Source: Sciurus carolinensis (Eukaryota; Chordata; Mammalia; Rodentia; Sciuridae). Taken from it: 64,000 nt of DNA. This document shows, piece by piece, positions 1 to 11,000 of this stretch; within the stretch, counting starts at the first letter, position 1; each line of letters opens with the position of its first letter. Below the pieces are notes generated by a model that saw nothing but the letters and a program-made list of their open reading frames with translations, was not told the DNA's origin and made no database searches. The position numbers were made by a program, and so were the translations under genes. The DNA is taken from NCBI RefSeq assembly GCF_902686445.1, contig NC_062223.1:60413998-60477997 (forward strand), given 5' to 3'.

Positions 1-744
1 TCTCAGTTCTCCATGCGTAGGTTGAGGCAGACAGTTAGACAAACACATTATAAGAACCAACCCCTGTGCTGGGAATTGTATTTTCACTTCACACTGACAT
101 TTTGTTTCCCAGATTGGGTTGATTCTGCTCTGTGCCAATTATTAGTAGCTGAGGTTCTAAGGTTGCTGCAAGGATGCCTGGGGTCTGGCCGCTGAGATAT
201 AAATGCAGCCATATCTCCATTATATTCTCACAGATTGAAATGGAGACCCTACTGGCTTGACCATTTTAAGAGTGATGCATCTTATCAATTTAAAAAATTT
301 CAGATCATAGGAAAGAATGAACACTCCTCAATTAATTCTGCAGAACTAGAATATCTTAATGCCAAAACCTGATAAAAAATTGTTCCCAATAAAAACTGTG
401 GGACAATTAAAAAAATAGTATATCTAAGACCAGAACATTTTTACCAAGGAGTACAGCTAGACCACTGCCCCATTAAGTATCCCTAGTGATTTTTCTAGTC
501 CATCTGAGCTGGATTATGTTCCTCAGACTCCAGTGGGAATGCAGACGTAATTAGAACTTATCCCAAGGAGGCAGGAGGAGAGGCAGCTTACAGTGGGAGA
601 TGAGCCCTCCGCTATATTCCAGAGCTGCTCTTCTCGTCTCAGTTCATACCCTGAGCTGTCATACCTCTCTTCTCTTTAACAATTTCCAGGTTTGTTTGCA
701 TGGAGATAAGCCATGGACACACACATGGAAAGTCAGTAGGGTTG

Positions 745-960
745 GAGGCTATAGCCCACAAACTCTGGAGTCAATCTGCTTTAACCACTGGTGTCATTCT
801 GCTCCAACTGTGTGATTCGGGGCAAATCATTGGTCTCTGTGTCTCCATTTCCTTAGCTCTAAAATCAGACTACTAATATAGGATCAGACTACTAATATAG
901 GACAGTGCTATTGGGTTCCTATTTGAGCTGTTCCCTGATAAGATAAATAAGTGGTTGTAT
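745..960 (+). repeat. MIR SINE
   Basis: The phrases GTGTGATTCGGGGCAAATCA and GTGTCTCCATTTCCTTAGCTC match the MIR core (GTGTGACCTTGGGCAAGT / CTCAGTTTCCTCATC). It contains an internal 19-bp tandem duplication. Confidence 0.65.
864..901 (+). repeat. 19-bp perfect tandem duplication
   Basis: ATCAGACTACTAATATAGG occurs twice head to tail (864-882 and 883-901), inside the MIR. Confidence 0.95.
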
Positions 961-1595
961 GGAAGAGTGCCTGTTCTCTTGCTACCAACTCTGAAAAGTG
1001 TTAACTAAGTTGTCAGTTGTACTTCAGGCTGTACTAGATACCAGTGGGAGAGATCCTGGACTCAGGAGCCTTCTTTCCAAGCTGGGCTGCCCCACACAGA
1101 CATATGGACAAATGACAGAAAGGAAAGGTAGAATCAGTGGCACAGAGTAGGATGGGACGTGTCATGATTTCATGAAATTATCACTTGTATCACTTTGTTC
1201 TTTTATACAGTGGTGCTTACAGAGTGCCTTTCCAGACCAGTCATTTTGCAGAAGTTGTGGACATATGCAACAATCAGGCCCTCTGCTCTGAAGGAACCTG
1301 TAGTCTATTTGGAAGCTAAATGAGTAAAAACACAGTTTTGTTCCCAGTATAATTAGTGTGCAACAGGGTCAGTGTAAAGTCTCATCCTAAATTGAGGGTG
1401 TGTGTCAGGGGTGACTTCCTGGAGAAGGTAACATTTAAGCCAGATCCCCAAAGGAGTGAAGAAGGATGGGGCATGGAAGGTGTTTGAAACAGAGAGAATA
1501 GTCTGTGCAGAGGCCCCAGAGGTGAGTGAGTGTAATGTGTGTGCACTGAGGAGTCTTGGCTGTGGAGTGGGCTGAATTTGTTCATGTTGTTGCAG

Positions 1596-2066
1596 GGATA
1601 CGGAGAAGGTGGAGCGACAGGCAGTGCCCCAAGCCAATCACACAGAGCTGTGTCGAGAGTGTGGCAGTGTTGGACCCGGACACTCAAGAGATTGTCCTTA
1701 TCGTGTTCATGATGACTCCTTCGGCTTCGAGAGGCGGGAGCAGGAGGAAGAGCGGTACCGTTCCCAGAAGGACCCACTGGAGGGCAAGAGGGACAGGAGC
1801 AAGTCCAGGTCCCCATATTCACCAGCAGAGGAAGATGCCTTATTTGTGGATTTACCTAGTGGTCCGAGAGGCCAGCAGGCACAGCCCCAACGGGCAGAGA
1901 AGAATGGCGTGCTCCCAATCTCCTACACCCCAGGAGAGCAGAATGGGACTGGCGGGTACCAGCGGGCCTTTCCTCCGAGAGCCAACCCAGAGAAGCACAG
2001 CCAGCGGAAGAGCAGCCTGGCTCAGGCAGAGCCCTGGGCAAAGACCCAGAAGGGAGATGGCAGGAG
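1596..2066 (+). CDS. PLEKHA7: PLEKHA7 exon: linker after the PH domain
   Basis: The exon opens after a TTGTTGCAG acceptor. The first base completes a codon from the upstream exon, and translation then reads [19 protein letters not shown] for 156 full codons. It ends with two bases of a split serine codon before the donor gtcagt. The stretch is hydrophilic and rich in R, K, E and S (for example [20 protein letters not shown]), so it is probably a disordered, phosphorylatable linker between the PH domain and the proline-rich region. It holds a cluster of Cys and His (C-R-E-C near the start and a later D-C-P-Y-R-V-H), spaced rather like a metal site, but I do not claim a zinc finger. Confidence 0.94.
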
Positions 2067-5000
2067 GTCAGTCATAGACTCAGGATCTTGCTAATAATGG
2101 GCATAATAATACAGTAACAATGGCTATCATTTCCCCAGCACTCACTGGGTAAATGCCTGCCTTAAACTCTTTACCTCCATTATCTACATAAATCCCTCTA
2201 ACAGCCCCATAAGGAGGAGTGATATCTCTAATTTATAGACAAAGAAACTGGGACTTAGAGAAGTGAAAGAACCACATAGACTAGAGGCAATGTCAGAGTT
2301 CACACCTGGGTCTGTGGGTCTCCAAAGCCCACATAAAGTTACGCCAAGGTGTTGGCGCTCCCCTCTGATGGTGCTTGAGCCATTCAGCACAGAGATACTA
2401 ATGAATCTTCTCCTCTTATGCTGCTTTCTCTCTGCACCCGGGAAATATTTGTAGAAATGAGAGTAAATACAGATCCGAGATTTCATTCCAGGCACATGGA
2501 GAAGTGCTCAGACGCTGCTGACATTAGGCTTTTTCAAGCCCACTACCTTCAAGAATGATCTTTAATTGTTTAGGAGAGGTGCATCTCCTGCTATTTGCAA
2601 AGCACTATCTACATTTTATGGTAATTTTAGATTAATTAGGATACATTTATGAACATGAAGAATGCAGGATCACCCAGCTTCTCTGCTGTCCTCAGAAACC
2701 ACTGTACTTTGTCTTCATTATGAAACTACTGAAACAAGAGGAGACAGCAAAGCCAATGTACATTTAGAAAGCCTTCCAGGGTCTGGAGAGTCATGGTAGA
2801 TGTACCAGAGATCAGTGTCCCACAGGCCTGATGACATGTTCTAAAATGCCATACTTCATTCTCCCTGTCGGTGAGGCCCAGAATGTCTGCCCGTGGCTCT
2901 GGAGGCTGTGGAACTCCTCAGGGAACAGTTGGGCCTGTTTTGAGATGTGTGGGGGTGCATGCGTGGGTTGCTGTGATTCTCCTTTAATCTGGTCCAGCTG
3001 GGCCGTTGTGAGGGTGGACATGAAGAAATCACAATGGAATCCCTCTAAATGACTGAGAGACATTGCTGGGCAGCAGACCAGGGAAGGCCTTTCATTTAGT
3101 GACTAAGATACCTTCCCACTTCCACCAGGGAATGACCTGGTGTCAATTCTCTTGTTTTTCCTTCAAATTTGTGTCTTATTAAAAACAGAGAGCTACTGCC
3201 CCAGGCAGGGGAGTGGAACTGCTCTCCTTGGTGCTGGGCTAGGTGACCCCTACCCAGGTAGTAGGTGTAAGATGACCAAGGCTGAGTGAGGTTAGAAAAT
3301 TGACAGGGGCGGCATCATGTAGGTCTTATTCTCCAAGGTAAGGCATTTGAATTTTATTTGAAAAAACAACAGTGGGAACCAGTAGAAGACTTTAGGCAGA
3401 TAAGTGATGTGATCTGATTTGTATTTTTCAAAGAAAATAAGAACCTAGGAGGAGGCTATTGCAATAGTCCAGGTTGGTAATGATGGAAATTGAAATAAAC
3501 AGATTTGAGGTATTGGGAGATGGAAATTGCAAAGTCTGTCAGTTCATTGGATATGCAGGTTGAAGGGAAGAGAGGAATGAGGATGACCCCTAGATTTTGA
3601 CCTGAGCAACTCAGTGGTTGCTGAAATGGGGAAGGCTAAGCAAAGAACGGGTTTAGAGGTGATCAGGATTTCCATTTTGGACATACCAGTGGGAAGGACT
3701 GCAGGTGGAGCTGGACTTGGTAGATGGGGTGTCTTGCACCAGGTGTATCACAGGCCACAGGCCACAGGAGTGAGCTTGATGGAGAATGCTGTACATGTGG
3801 AGTGTCCAGGAGGAAATGACCAGTAGATTATAAGGAATATAAGTATAGTTGGTAGAGAGATTTGGGATCATTGCCCTGGAAATGGTAGTTGATCTCTCAG
3901 TAGTTACTTACCCAAGGTAGAATGCTTGGAGCCATGATTCTTAATCCTGTCTGCACAATTTGAACATTTGAGTCCCCTGCCCCAGAAGTTTAATTAGTCT
4001 GGGGTGAGGTCAAGGCATTGTGTGGTGTTTTTTTTTTGTTGTTGTTATTGTTTGTTTGTTTGTTTTTTGGTGGTGTTGCTGGGGATTGAACCCAGGGTCT
4101 TGTGTATGCAAGGCAAGCACTCTACCAACTGAGCTATATCCCCAGCCCAGCAGTGTATGTTTTAAGAGCTCTCCTGGTGATCCCACCAGTATGTGGCCAC
4201 AGTCAAGAAACGGTTGCTAGGCTACACTGTGACCTGGAGAGGTCAACACTGATGGAGGTCTCATTTCCATGCCTGGAAATCTGCTTCCATTGGTCTGGGG
4301 TGTAGCCTGGGCATCAGGATCTTTAAAAAGGACAAGCTGCCCTATCCCTCCTCTGATGACGATTCTCACATGCAGCCAAGGATGAGAATTCCTAGCTCAG
4401 TGAGCAGTAGCAGAGGGCCAGGCAAAAACAGTCTCCTTAAAGGGAACTGAGCAGAGATGAAGGAGGAAAACTAGAGTGTTCTGTGGAGTTTGGTCAGCAG
4501 TACAAGGTGCTATGAATGGAGACTTCTCCCTGGCAATGGTACCTTCCAAGCTGGGTGTCACTGAAGAAAAGTCTGGAACCTCAGGGTCTCTATTGGTTTT
4601 TTGCTCATTACTAAAGGTTTTTTTTCCATCAGGTTTCTAGGTGATCTTTAAATGGGCAGAACTGTATTGCTGTCCTTAATAGAACTAGAATTTCAAAGGT
4701 AGGTCGGGAGACAAAAGCATAGGAGGGAAAGAAGCCAATGAGATGGCATAGCCTCTGAGAACTCTTTTGTGGTAAAAGAACTTTCAAAAAAGGGGCAACT
4801 GGCAGTTCAAAGTTGTTAATTATGAAATGTCACAGCATAACTGTTTCTGGCAATTCATAAGCTCTGTTACTCTGCTACAAGTGGCCTGTATTGGGGAACA
4901 GGAGTAAGCATCAGGGAACTGAAAGATAAATCAACAAGGAGATGAGAGGTTGCTGAAGAGGTCTTGGACTTTTAGAATGTGAGGTGGGTATTTGAGCCAT

Positions 5001-8000
5001 TCCTATCTAAAGAGCAGGGGACATCAAGTCTGTGGAGAACATTGTTTGTTGTCTTTGGAGATTGTTGGCACACAGGGATTTCAGCCTAGCAGTGGAAGCA
5101 GATCTCAGTGGGCTGAAAAGAGAATAAGAGTGAAGAATCGAAGACAGAGTACAGGGAAGGAAGTACTGTCAGTCTCTGAGTGAGTCTGCTCAGATCACGG
5201 ATCTTTCACTTGTTTCTTGAAAGATCTGTGCCTTGCATTTCCAGATATTTTTTTCTTAAAGACATATTTGTGACTTATTACCTTATGTGATAAATAGATC
5301 TGGCTGCTTAATAAAGTAACCTCCACAATTTTCCATTGGAAAATATAGAAGATGGATAGCTTTGCTTTTTGTGTAATTAAGACTGCTAATCTCATTATCG
5401 TTAAGGTATTTGAACTGTATTGTGATCTTATACTCATGGCTTTAGACCACGCAGAGAATTATTTCTAACTGTGCTTTTGGTACTTGGAGGTATGTATTAT
5501 ATTTTACATCATTAAACCCCTTTAGAATACAGTTTACAAGAAATCGTCATACTTTAGTATATGAGTACAATCTAAGAAATTTTAGCCTTTCAGCCCCCTC
5601 CCCCAGTGCACTTTAAAGTAAAGTGTACTTGTAAAATAAAAAGGCAGAGATGGAGATTGGGCAGGGGACTCAAACTCTGCCTTAAGGGACAGTAGGAAGT
5701 CCTGCATGACTGTTATGGAAGTTAAGGTAAGGCATTTTTGCTGCATAAATAATTGGTTACAAAATTGATAAGTGGTTTCACACTCTGAAATATTTCACAC
5801 ATATTTGTAGTGGGTTTATCAGAATATCATGCTCAGTGCCTTTTGGAATGGGGAGACCCCATGGCCACAGATCAAGGTATGAGGACAAAATACCTTGATT
5901 CTATTTTTTGGGTAAGACTGGGCCAGCAAATAGATTTACTGTTAGGGCAGAGATGCTTTGGGAGTTCCCACCTGCTTCTGGGGATCTTTACCTCATCTTT
6001 AGGCTACCTCCCATGTCCTTTCCTCTGGTAAAGCCAGGGCTTACCATTGTACTTGGGGTCACCCCCAAGTGGTAGAGAGTGTGTAAGTGAAGGGCACAGG
6101 CTGTAGGGTGGACTCAGGGCCTGGGGCATTGCCCAGGCGGGGCCTCTGATTGTTCAGGCACAGCAGGCAGGGTCACAGAGTGGGCTGCTGAGGGGATCAC
6201 ATGCCAGGGAATAGGCCTGGTCTGGGGCACTGCCTGGTATAGGGGCTCTGACCTTCCAGGTGCTCTAGGCGGGCACAGACTGGGCTGCAGAACCAGACAG
6301 AAGGGTAAAGAGTGGGAGCACACCTGGGATGTGTTTTGCATGCTTATCGTTTTCTTTATGCAGGATGAACAATGACTGGTAATGTCCTGCACTTCCCAGG
6401 GGATGCCCCCAGCCTGGTTTCTGCCCCCCCCCCCCTCAATCCCCCGCCTCTATTAGATGCAGGGCTACCCCACCTCTGAGAAAACATGCTCATCTAACTT
6501 TGGGAAACCAAAAGCTAATCCTGCCACCTAGTGGCAAGCAGACACACTTGGTGCACAGGTCAGGTCTGGGTTGAAGAGACTGCAAAGTAACCATTAAAGG
6601 GTATTTTAAAAATCCCTATTTGAATGACACATTTCTTATCCTCATAACAATCTATTAAGAGGTTCTTATTATCCCCTTTTTATAGTAAGGAAAATGAGAC
6701 TTAGAGGACAGAAATTACATTGCAGTAAGGTAACTAGAAATGATTAAATGAATGAGGTTAAGACAATTAGAAGAGCATTTTTCAAGCTTAAGGGAGAGGC
6801 AGAATCACCTGAGGGCTTTTGAAACAGGTGACCAGGCCCTGCCCCAGAGCTTAAAAAGTTTTAATTTTGTATATTTCTGGGATACATGTAATTTTTGATA
6901 TATGTATATTATAGAATGGTTAAATGACTATGTCACCTCACCTATTGTTTTTTAGTGGTGATAATACTTTCACTAACATACATTTTTAACAAGTCCCCAG
7001 GTAGTGATGATGCTGCTGGTCCACGGACCACACTTTGAGTAACATTGACATAGAACAGTGTCTGGCATATTGTGAGTACTATATCAAAGTCTGTTAGATA
7101 AAATTGATAAAAACAGAATCATGATTTGAACTCAGGCATGACTCCAAACCTGATCTTTTTTTACAACATCATACTTACAGGTTAGACTTTTAAGGCTTAA
7201 TATGGATTGCCAGGTGCAGTGGTGCACACCTATAATCCCAGCAGCTCCGGTGGCTGAGACAGTAGGATCTCGAGTTCAAAGCCAATCTCAGCAAAAGTGA
7301 GGCAGTAAGCAACTCAGTGAGACCCTGTCTCAAAATAAAATTCAAAATAGAGCTGGGGATGTGGCTTAGTGGTCGAGTGCCCCTGAGTTCAATCCCTTTT
7401 CCAAAAAATAAAATTAAGCTCCATAATTTGTCCCTTGTTGAATTTTTCATCCATCTTAGAAAATATGAGGGGTAAGTTGGTAGTGGTTTTCAAAGTCATA
7501 TTCAGATTTTGGAATGTTTATTGAAGGACTGGTTATGCATGTCAGGATTTTCCCAGATTGTAGACAATACCACAAGAGAGTGAGACATAGTTCCTTCCCT
7601 TCAAGAATTTTCATCTTGGCTGGGGAAGACACATCTTGCAAGTATGAAAAGGTCACATCCATACAGGACCTTGGAAAAGGTATAAACAGTGTGATAATGA
7701 GGTTAAACAAAGGAATGTTGAAGACTACAGCATTGTGGAAGGCCCCAATAGGAAAGGCATGGTCCACTGTCCTGGAGAATAAGATTTGGGTAAATAGCGG
7801 GAGGAGAACCCATACAGATTGGGGAGGGAAAAAGAGTATTATGAGAATAAAGAGGGGGAAAGGTGGCACACGCTGGTGGAGGATCTTGATGGAGAATGCC
7901 ATTTTACCTTAGGGTCTCATTTACTCAGGATAACTGTATGAGGCAAGTAATGCTGTCTCACATTATAGGCAGGGAGACTGAGACCCAGCAGTCAGTAAGA

Positions 8001-11000
8001 CACCTAGAGTTGCGGAGCTAGTGAAGGGTAGAGCTTGACTACTACCTGCTTTTGCCCTGTGAGAAGTTGCTCGGGTGTGGAGGAGATGGGCCAGGACCAG
8101 GGTGAAGCTCATCCTCAGACTCCAGCAGGTGTGGGGCTGTGCCTCCTTAAAGTTTGGGCCCTAGGCATTGGCTTGCCCCAGCCAAGTCCCAACCCTGGTA
8201 GGAGGAGGAGTGAGAAAACAGTAGGACTGCAAGATGCATTGAGGCCAGGTGAAGGAATTTAGATTTGATTTCATAAACAGTGGGGAGTAATGGAAGTTTC
8301 TGGTTATGGGAGTGCTTGGATCAGAGCAGGTGACTGTTCAGGTTGGAAATGATTTAGGAAGGCCTCCAAGTATCTGAGTGAGCTCATTAATCAGTGTCTA
8401 GACTAGTACAGTAGAAAAAGGAAGGAACTATGGCAGCCATTTCCTTTAAGAATCTCCAGAACTTGGTGCTAGGATCCCAGGCAGAGGGAAAATCTCAGTA
8501 ACCCAGAGGTATGAAAGGTCTTTTCTAGACATGTGCACACCCATGGTCACTGGCTAAGGCAAGAGGGACAGAAGGATCAATCCATTCAATCACACTACAT
8601 TGGAAGAGAGGGACATGGGACAGCTAAGTCAGCCTGGTAGGGGACTGACAGACAAAATTGCTTTTGGAGTCGTCTGCAAAGACCAGTGACTGGAGTCCTG
8701 GATGTCTGCCTTATCATTGTTTTGGGTTCTTACAGAACTCCCCCACATGCCTGACTTCCTGAATATGCTGAACTGTATTCCCTTGCTTAGTGGTCTGACC
8801 TGTCCTTCCCTTTCTCCTTAGCCTTCCCTTAGACCAGACGCTTCCTCGACAGGGTCCTAGCCAGCCCTTGTCCTTCCCAGAAAACTACCAGACTCTGCCC
8901 AAGAGTGGCCGACACCCCTCAGGGGGCTCTTCACCCCCTCCCCGGAACCTGCCGAGTGACTACAAATATGCACAGGATCGAGCCAGTCACCTGAAGATGT
9001 CGAGTGAGGAGCGTCGGGCACACCGGGATGGGACGGTGTGGCAGCTGTATGAGTGGCAGCAGCGCCAGCAGTTCCGGCATGGCAGCCCCACAGCACCCAT
9101 CTGTGCTGGCTCCCTGGAGTTCTCTGACCAGGGCCGGAGCAGGAGCATGCTGGAGGTGCCCCGCTCCATCTCTGTGCCCCCATCTCCCTCTGATATCCCT
9201 CCCCCTGGGCCTCCAAGGGTCTTCCCACCTCGGCGACCACACACACCAGCAGAAAGGGTTACTGTGAAGCCACCGGACCAGAGGAGGAGTGTGGACATCT
9301 CAGTGGGGGCTTCTCCCAAGAAGGCACGGGGCCACACCATCAAGGTGAGGCTTGACAACCTCTGCCGTGTGCCTGAAGTCTGGCCTTTGGGTGTCCGGAG
9401 CCTCACCTGGTTTGAGTACCAATTTGGAACTAATCATGATAGCTAACACTTTAGGTAGTACTTTTAGAAGCCAGAGCAGTTCTAGAAGTTTTATTTTAAT
9501 TCTTACCAAAACCCTATGAGGTTGGTGCTGTGATAGGTCCATTCCACAGATGAGAACTCAGAGGCATTGAAGAGAAAATAATTTGTACAGGGTCACACAG
9601 TTTGCTCCTTGACAGCTTGGAGGACAGGAAAAGATGTCTGTGTTCAGTAAGCTCAGTTTTTTACAGCTTAACATACATTTAACTCTCCAAGGGAATTTCA
9701 TAGTTTACTGGGCTGTACCCAATGGGGAAAATGTGTATTCCCATTTTACAGAGAAGAATGTGGGACTTGAAGATGGGAAGTATCATTTGTTGGGCTGCCC
9801 TGGGAGTGAGTCGCCAAGGCCTCCTTTCCCTGCCTCAGTGTGACTTCTTGTCTCCCCACCTGCAGAACTCTTCTCACGTGGACCGGCGCTCCATGCCCTC
9901 AATGGGTTACATGACCCATACTGTCAGTGCTCCCAGTTTACATGGAAAATCGGTAAGCAGCCCCAACCTCCTTCCCCAGGTGAATGATATGATACAGCTT
10001 ATGAGGCCTTATCTCATTGGGGTTTTCCTCCCTCCCAGAGTCATGCAGCCCACCAGGCAGCTGTTAACCCCATTTAGAGATGAGAAAAGTCGGACTCAAA
10101 GAAATCCCATGACTTGTCTTGGCATCATGCAACTGGTCCTTCAAAAATTGGGTGAAGAGCTTAGGGGGAAGTCCGAGGGAATGTTGGACTCAGCTTCTCT
10201 TTTGAGTAGAATTTTGTCACAAGCATATTCCAGCTACCTGCCTTTCTCCCATTAGCTCCTCTCTTTTCTCTCCTTTCTTCCATGGTCTTTACTATGATTA
10301 ATTAACTCTTCCTTCAAAGTTTGAGTCTAGGGTCTGGGAGTGTAGCTTAGTGGTAGAGTGGTTGCCCAAAGTGCACAAAGCCCTGGGTTCAATCCCCAGC
10401 ACCGCAGGGGAAAAAAAAAAAAGTTTTTTTGTGTGTGTGTGGTTTTTTTTTTTCGTGTTTTTTTTTTTTAAACCAACCTCAAGTCTGGGTGAGGTTGCAC
10501 TGTTGGTTGCAGCTTTCCTGAGAAAACAACTTCCTGCAGCCCTTTGCTACCACTGCCTTTATTTGTCCTAATGACAAAATTAATGCAATCATTACTTAGT
10601 GGTGTCACATCAGTGCTATCCCGGCACTGGGGAAAGGAGTGTAATTAAAGTGGCGTGCCCCTGTGGTGGCTAATTTCCTCCTGATGTGTCTACACACCTG
10701 CAGCTGGAGGAGCTCTCACTGCTTCTCACCAGGTTGCGGAGGCACCAGGCCAAGTTGGCCAGTGTGCGAGATTTTGCTGTCGGCCAGTTACTGCAGCGCC
10801 ACCTGACCTTTCCCACCTGCCAGGTCAGGGCCGGGGTGTGATATGCTGGCCCATGATCCCTGTGCTGTGCTCTGGTCTGTCTTTTCTGTCTGGCTCTCTC
10901 CCTTATTCCCTGCCTGTTTGCTTCTGGATGCCACTGCCAGATGCTGCAACAGTGGTGGAGCCTGCCCTCTGGCTTTGGGGAGGGGTCTGCATGTGGTGTG

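Larger units (their letters stand above)
1..1595 (+). other. PLEKHA7: PLEKHA7 intron (3' part)
   Basis: Non-coding sequence upstream of the first visible exon. It holds a MIR at about 745-960 with a 19-bp tandem duplication (864-882, 883-901). I see nothing else assignable. The short open frames here have no family resemblance. Confidence 0.8.
2067..8821 (+). other. PLEKHA7: PLEKHA7 intron, 6.8 kb
   Basis: This intron contains MIR copies (2090-2335, 6625-6740, 7915-8035), a MER5-type hAT copy split by an ID SINE, a MER20-type copy split by an AT-rich insertion, a B1-ID SINE, a C12 run at 6424-6435 and a CTCF core at 6522. Sequence at about 3310-3900 and 8240-8400 resembles an old, widely dispersed mammalian repeat (the GGAGGCTATTGCAATAGTCCAGG phrase) that I cannot name. 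About 4340-5800 shows no clear feature. Confidence 0.75.
9345..10703 (+). other. PLEKHA7: Two short PLEKHA7 introns around the 9866 exon
   Basis: The first intron (9345-9865) holds an old MIR at 9434-9605. The second (9953-10703) holds MIR-like sequence near 10040-10140, an ID SINE at 10331-10422 and T-rich runs after it. No other feature is visible. Confidence 0.75.

Noticed and set aside
1382..1822. 146-aa minus-strand open frame
   Set aside because: It overlaps the 1596-2066 exon in antisense and runs into intron, with no motif.
7456..7912. 148-aa minus and 132-aa plus open frames in the large intron
   Set aside because: The two overlap on opposite strands in old repeat-like sequence. 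Composition is unlike a protein and no family match is apparent.
8987..9406. Long minus-strand open frames (up to 139 aa) opposite the proline-rich exon
   Set aside because: They are antisense shadows of the GC-rich 8822-9344 coding exon. They have no start context and no recognisable family.
10331..10422. tRNA-like A and B boxes at this and other ID copies
   Set aside because: These are ID SINEs derived from tRNA-Ala, with A-rich tails and target duplications. They do not fold as complete tRNAs with anticodon arms, so no tRNA gene is called.
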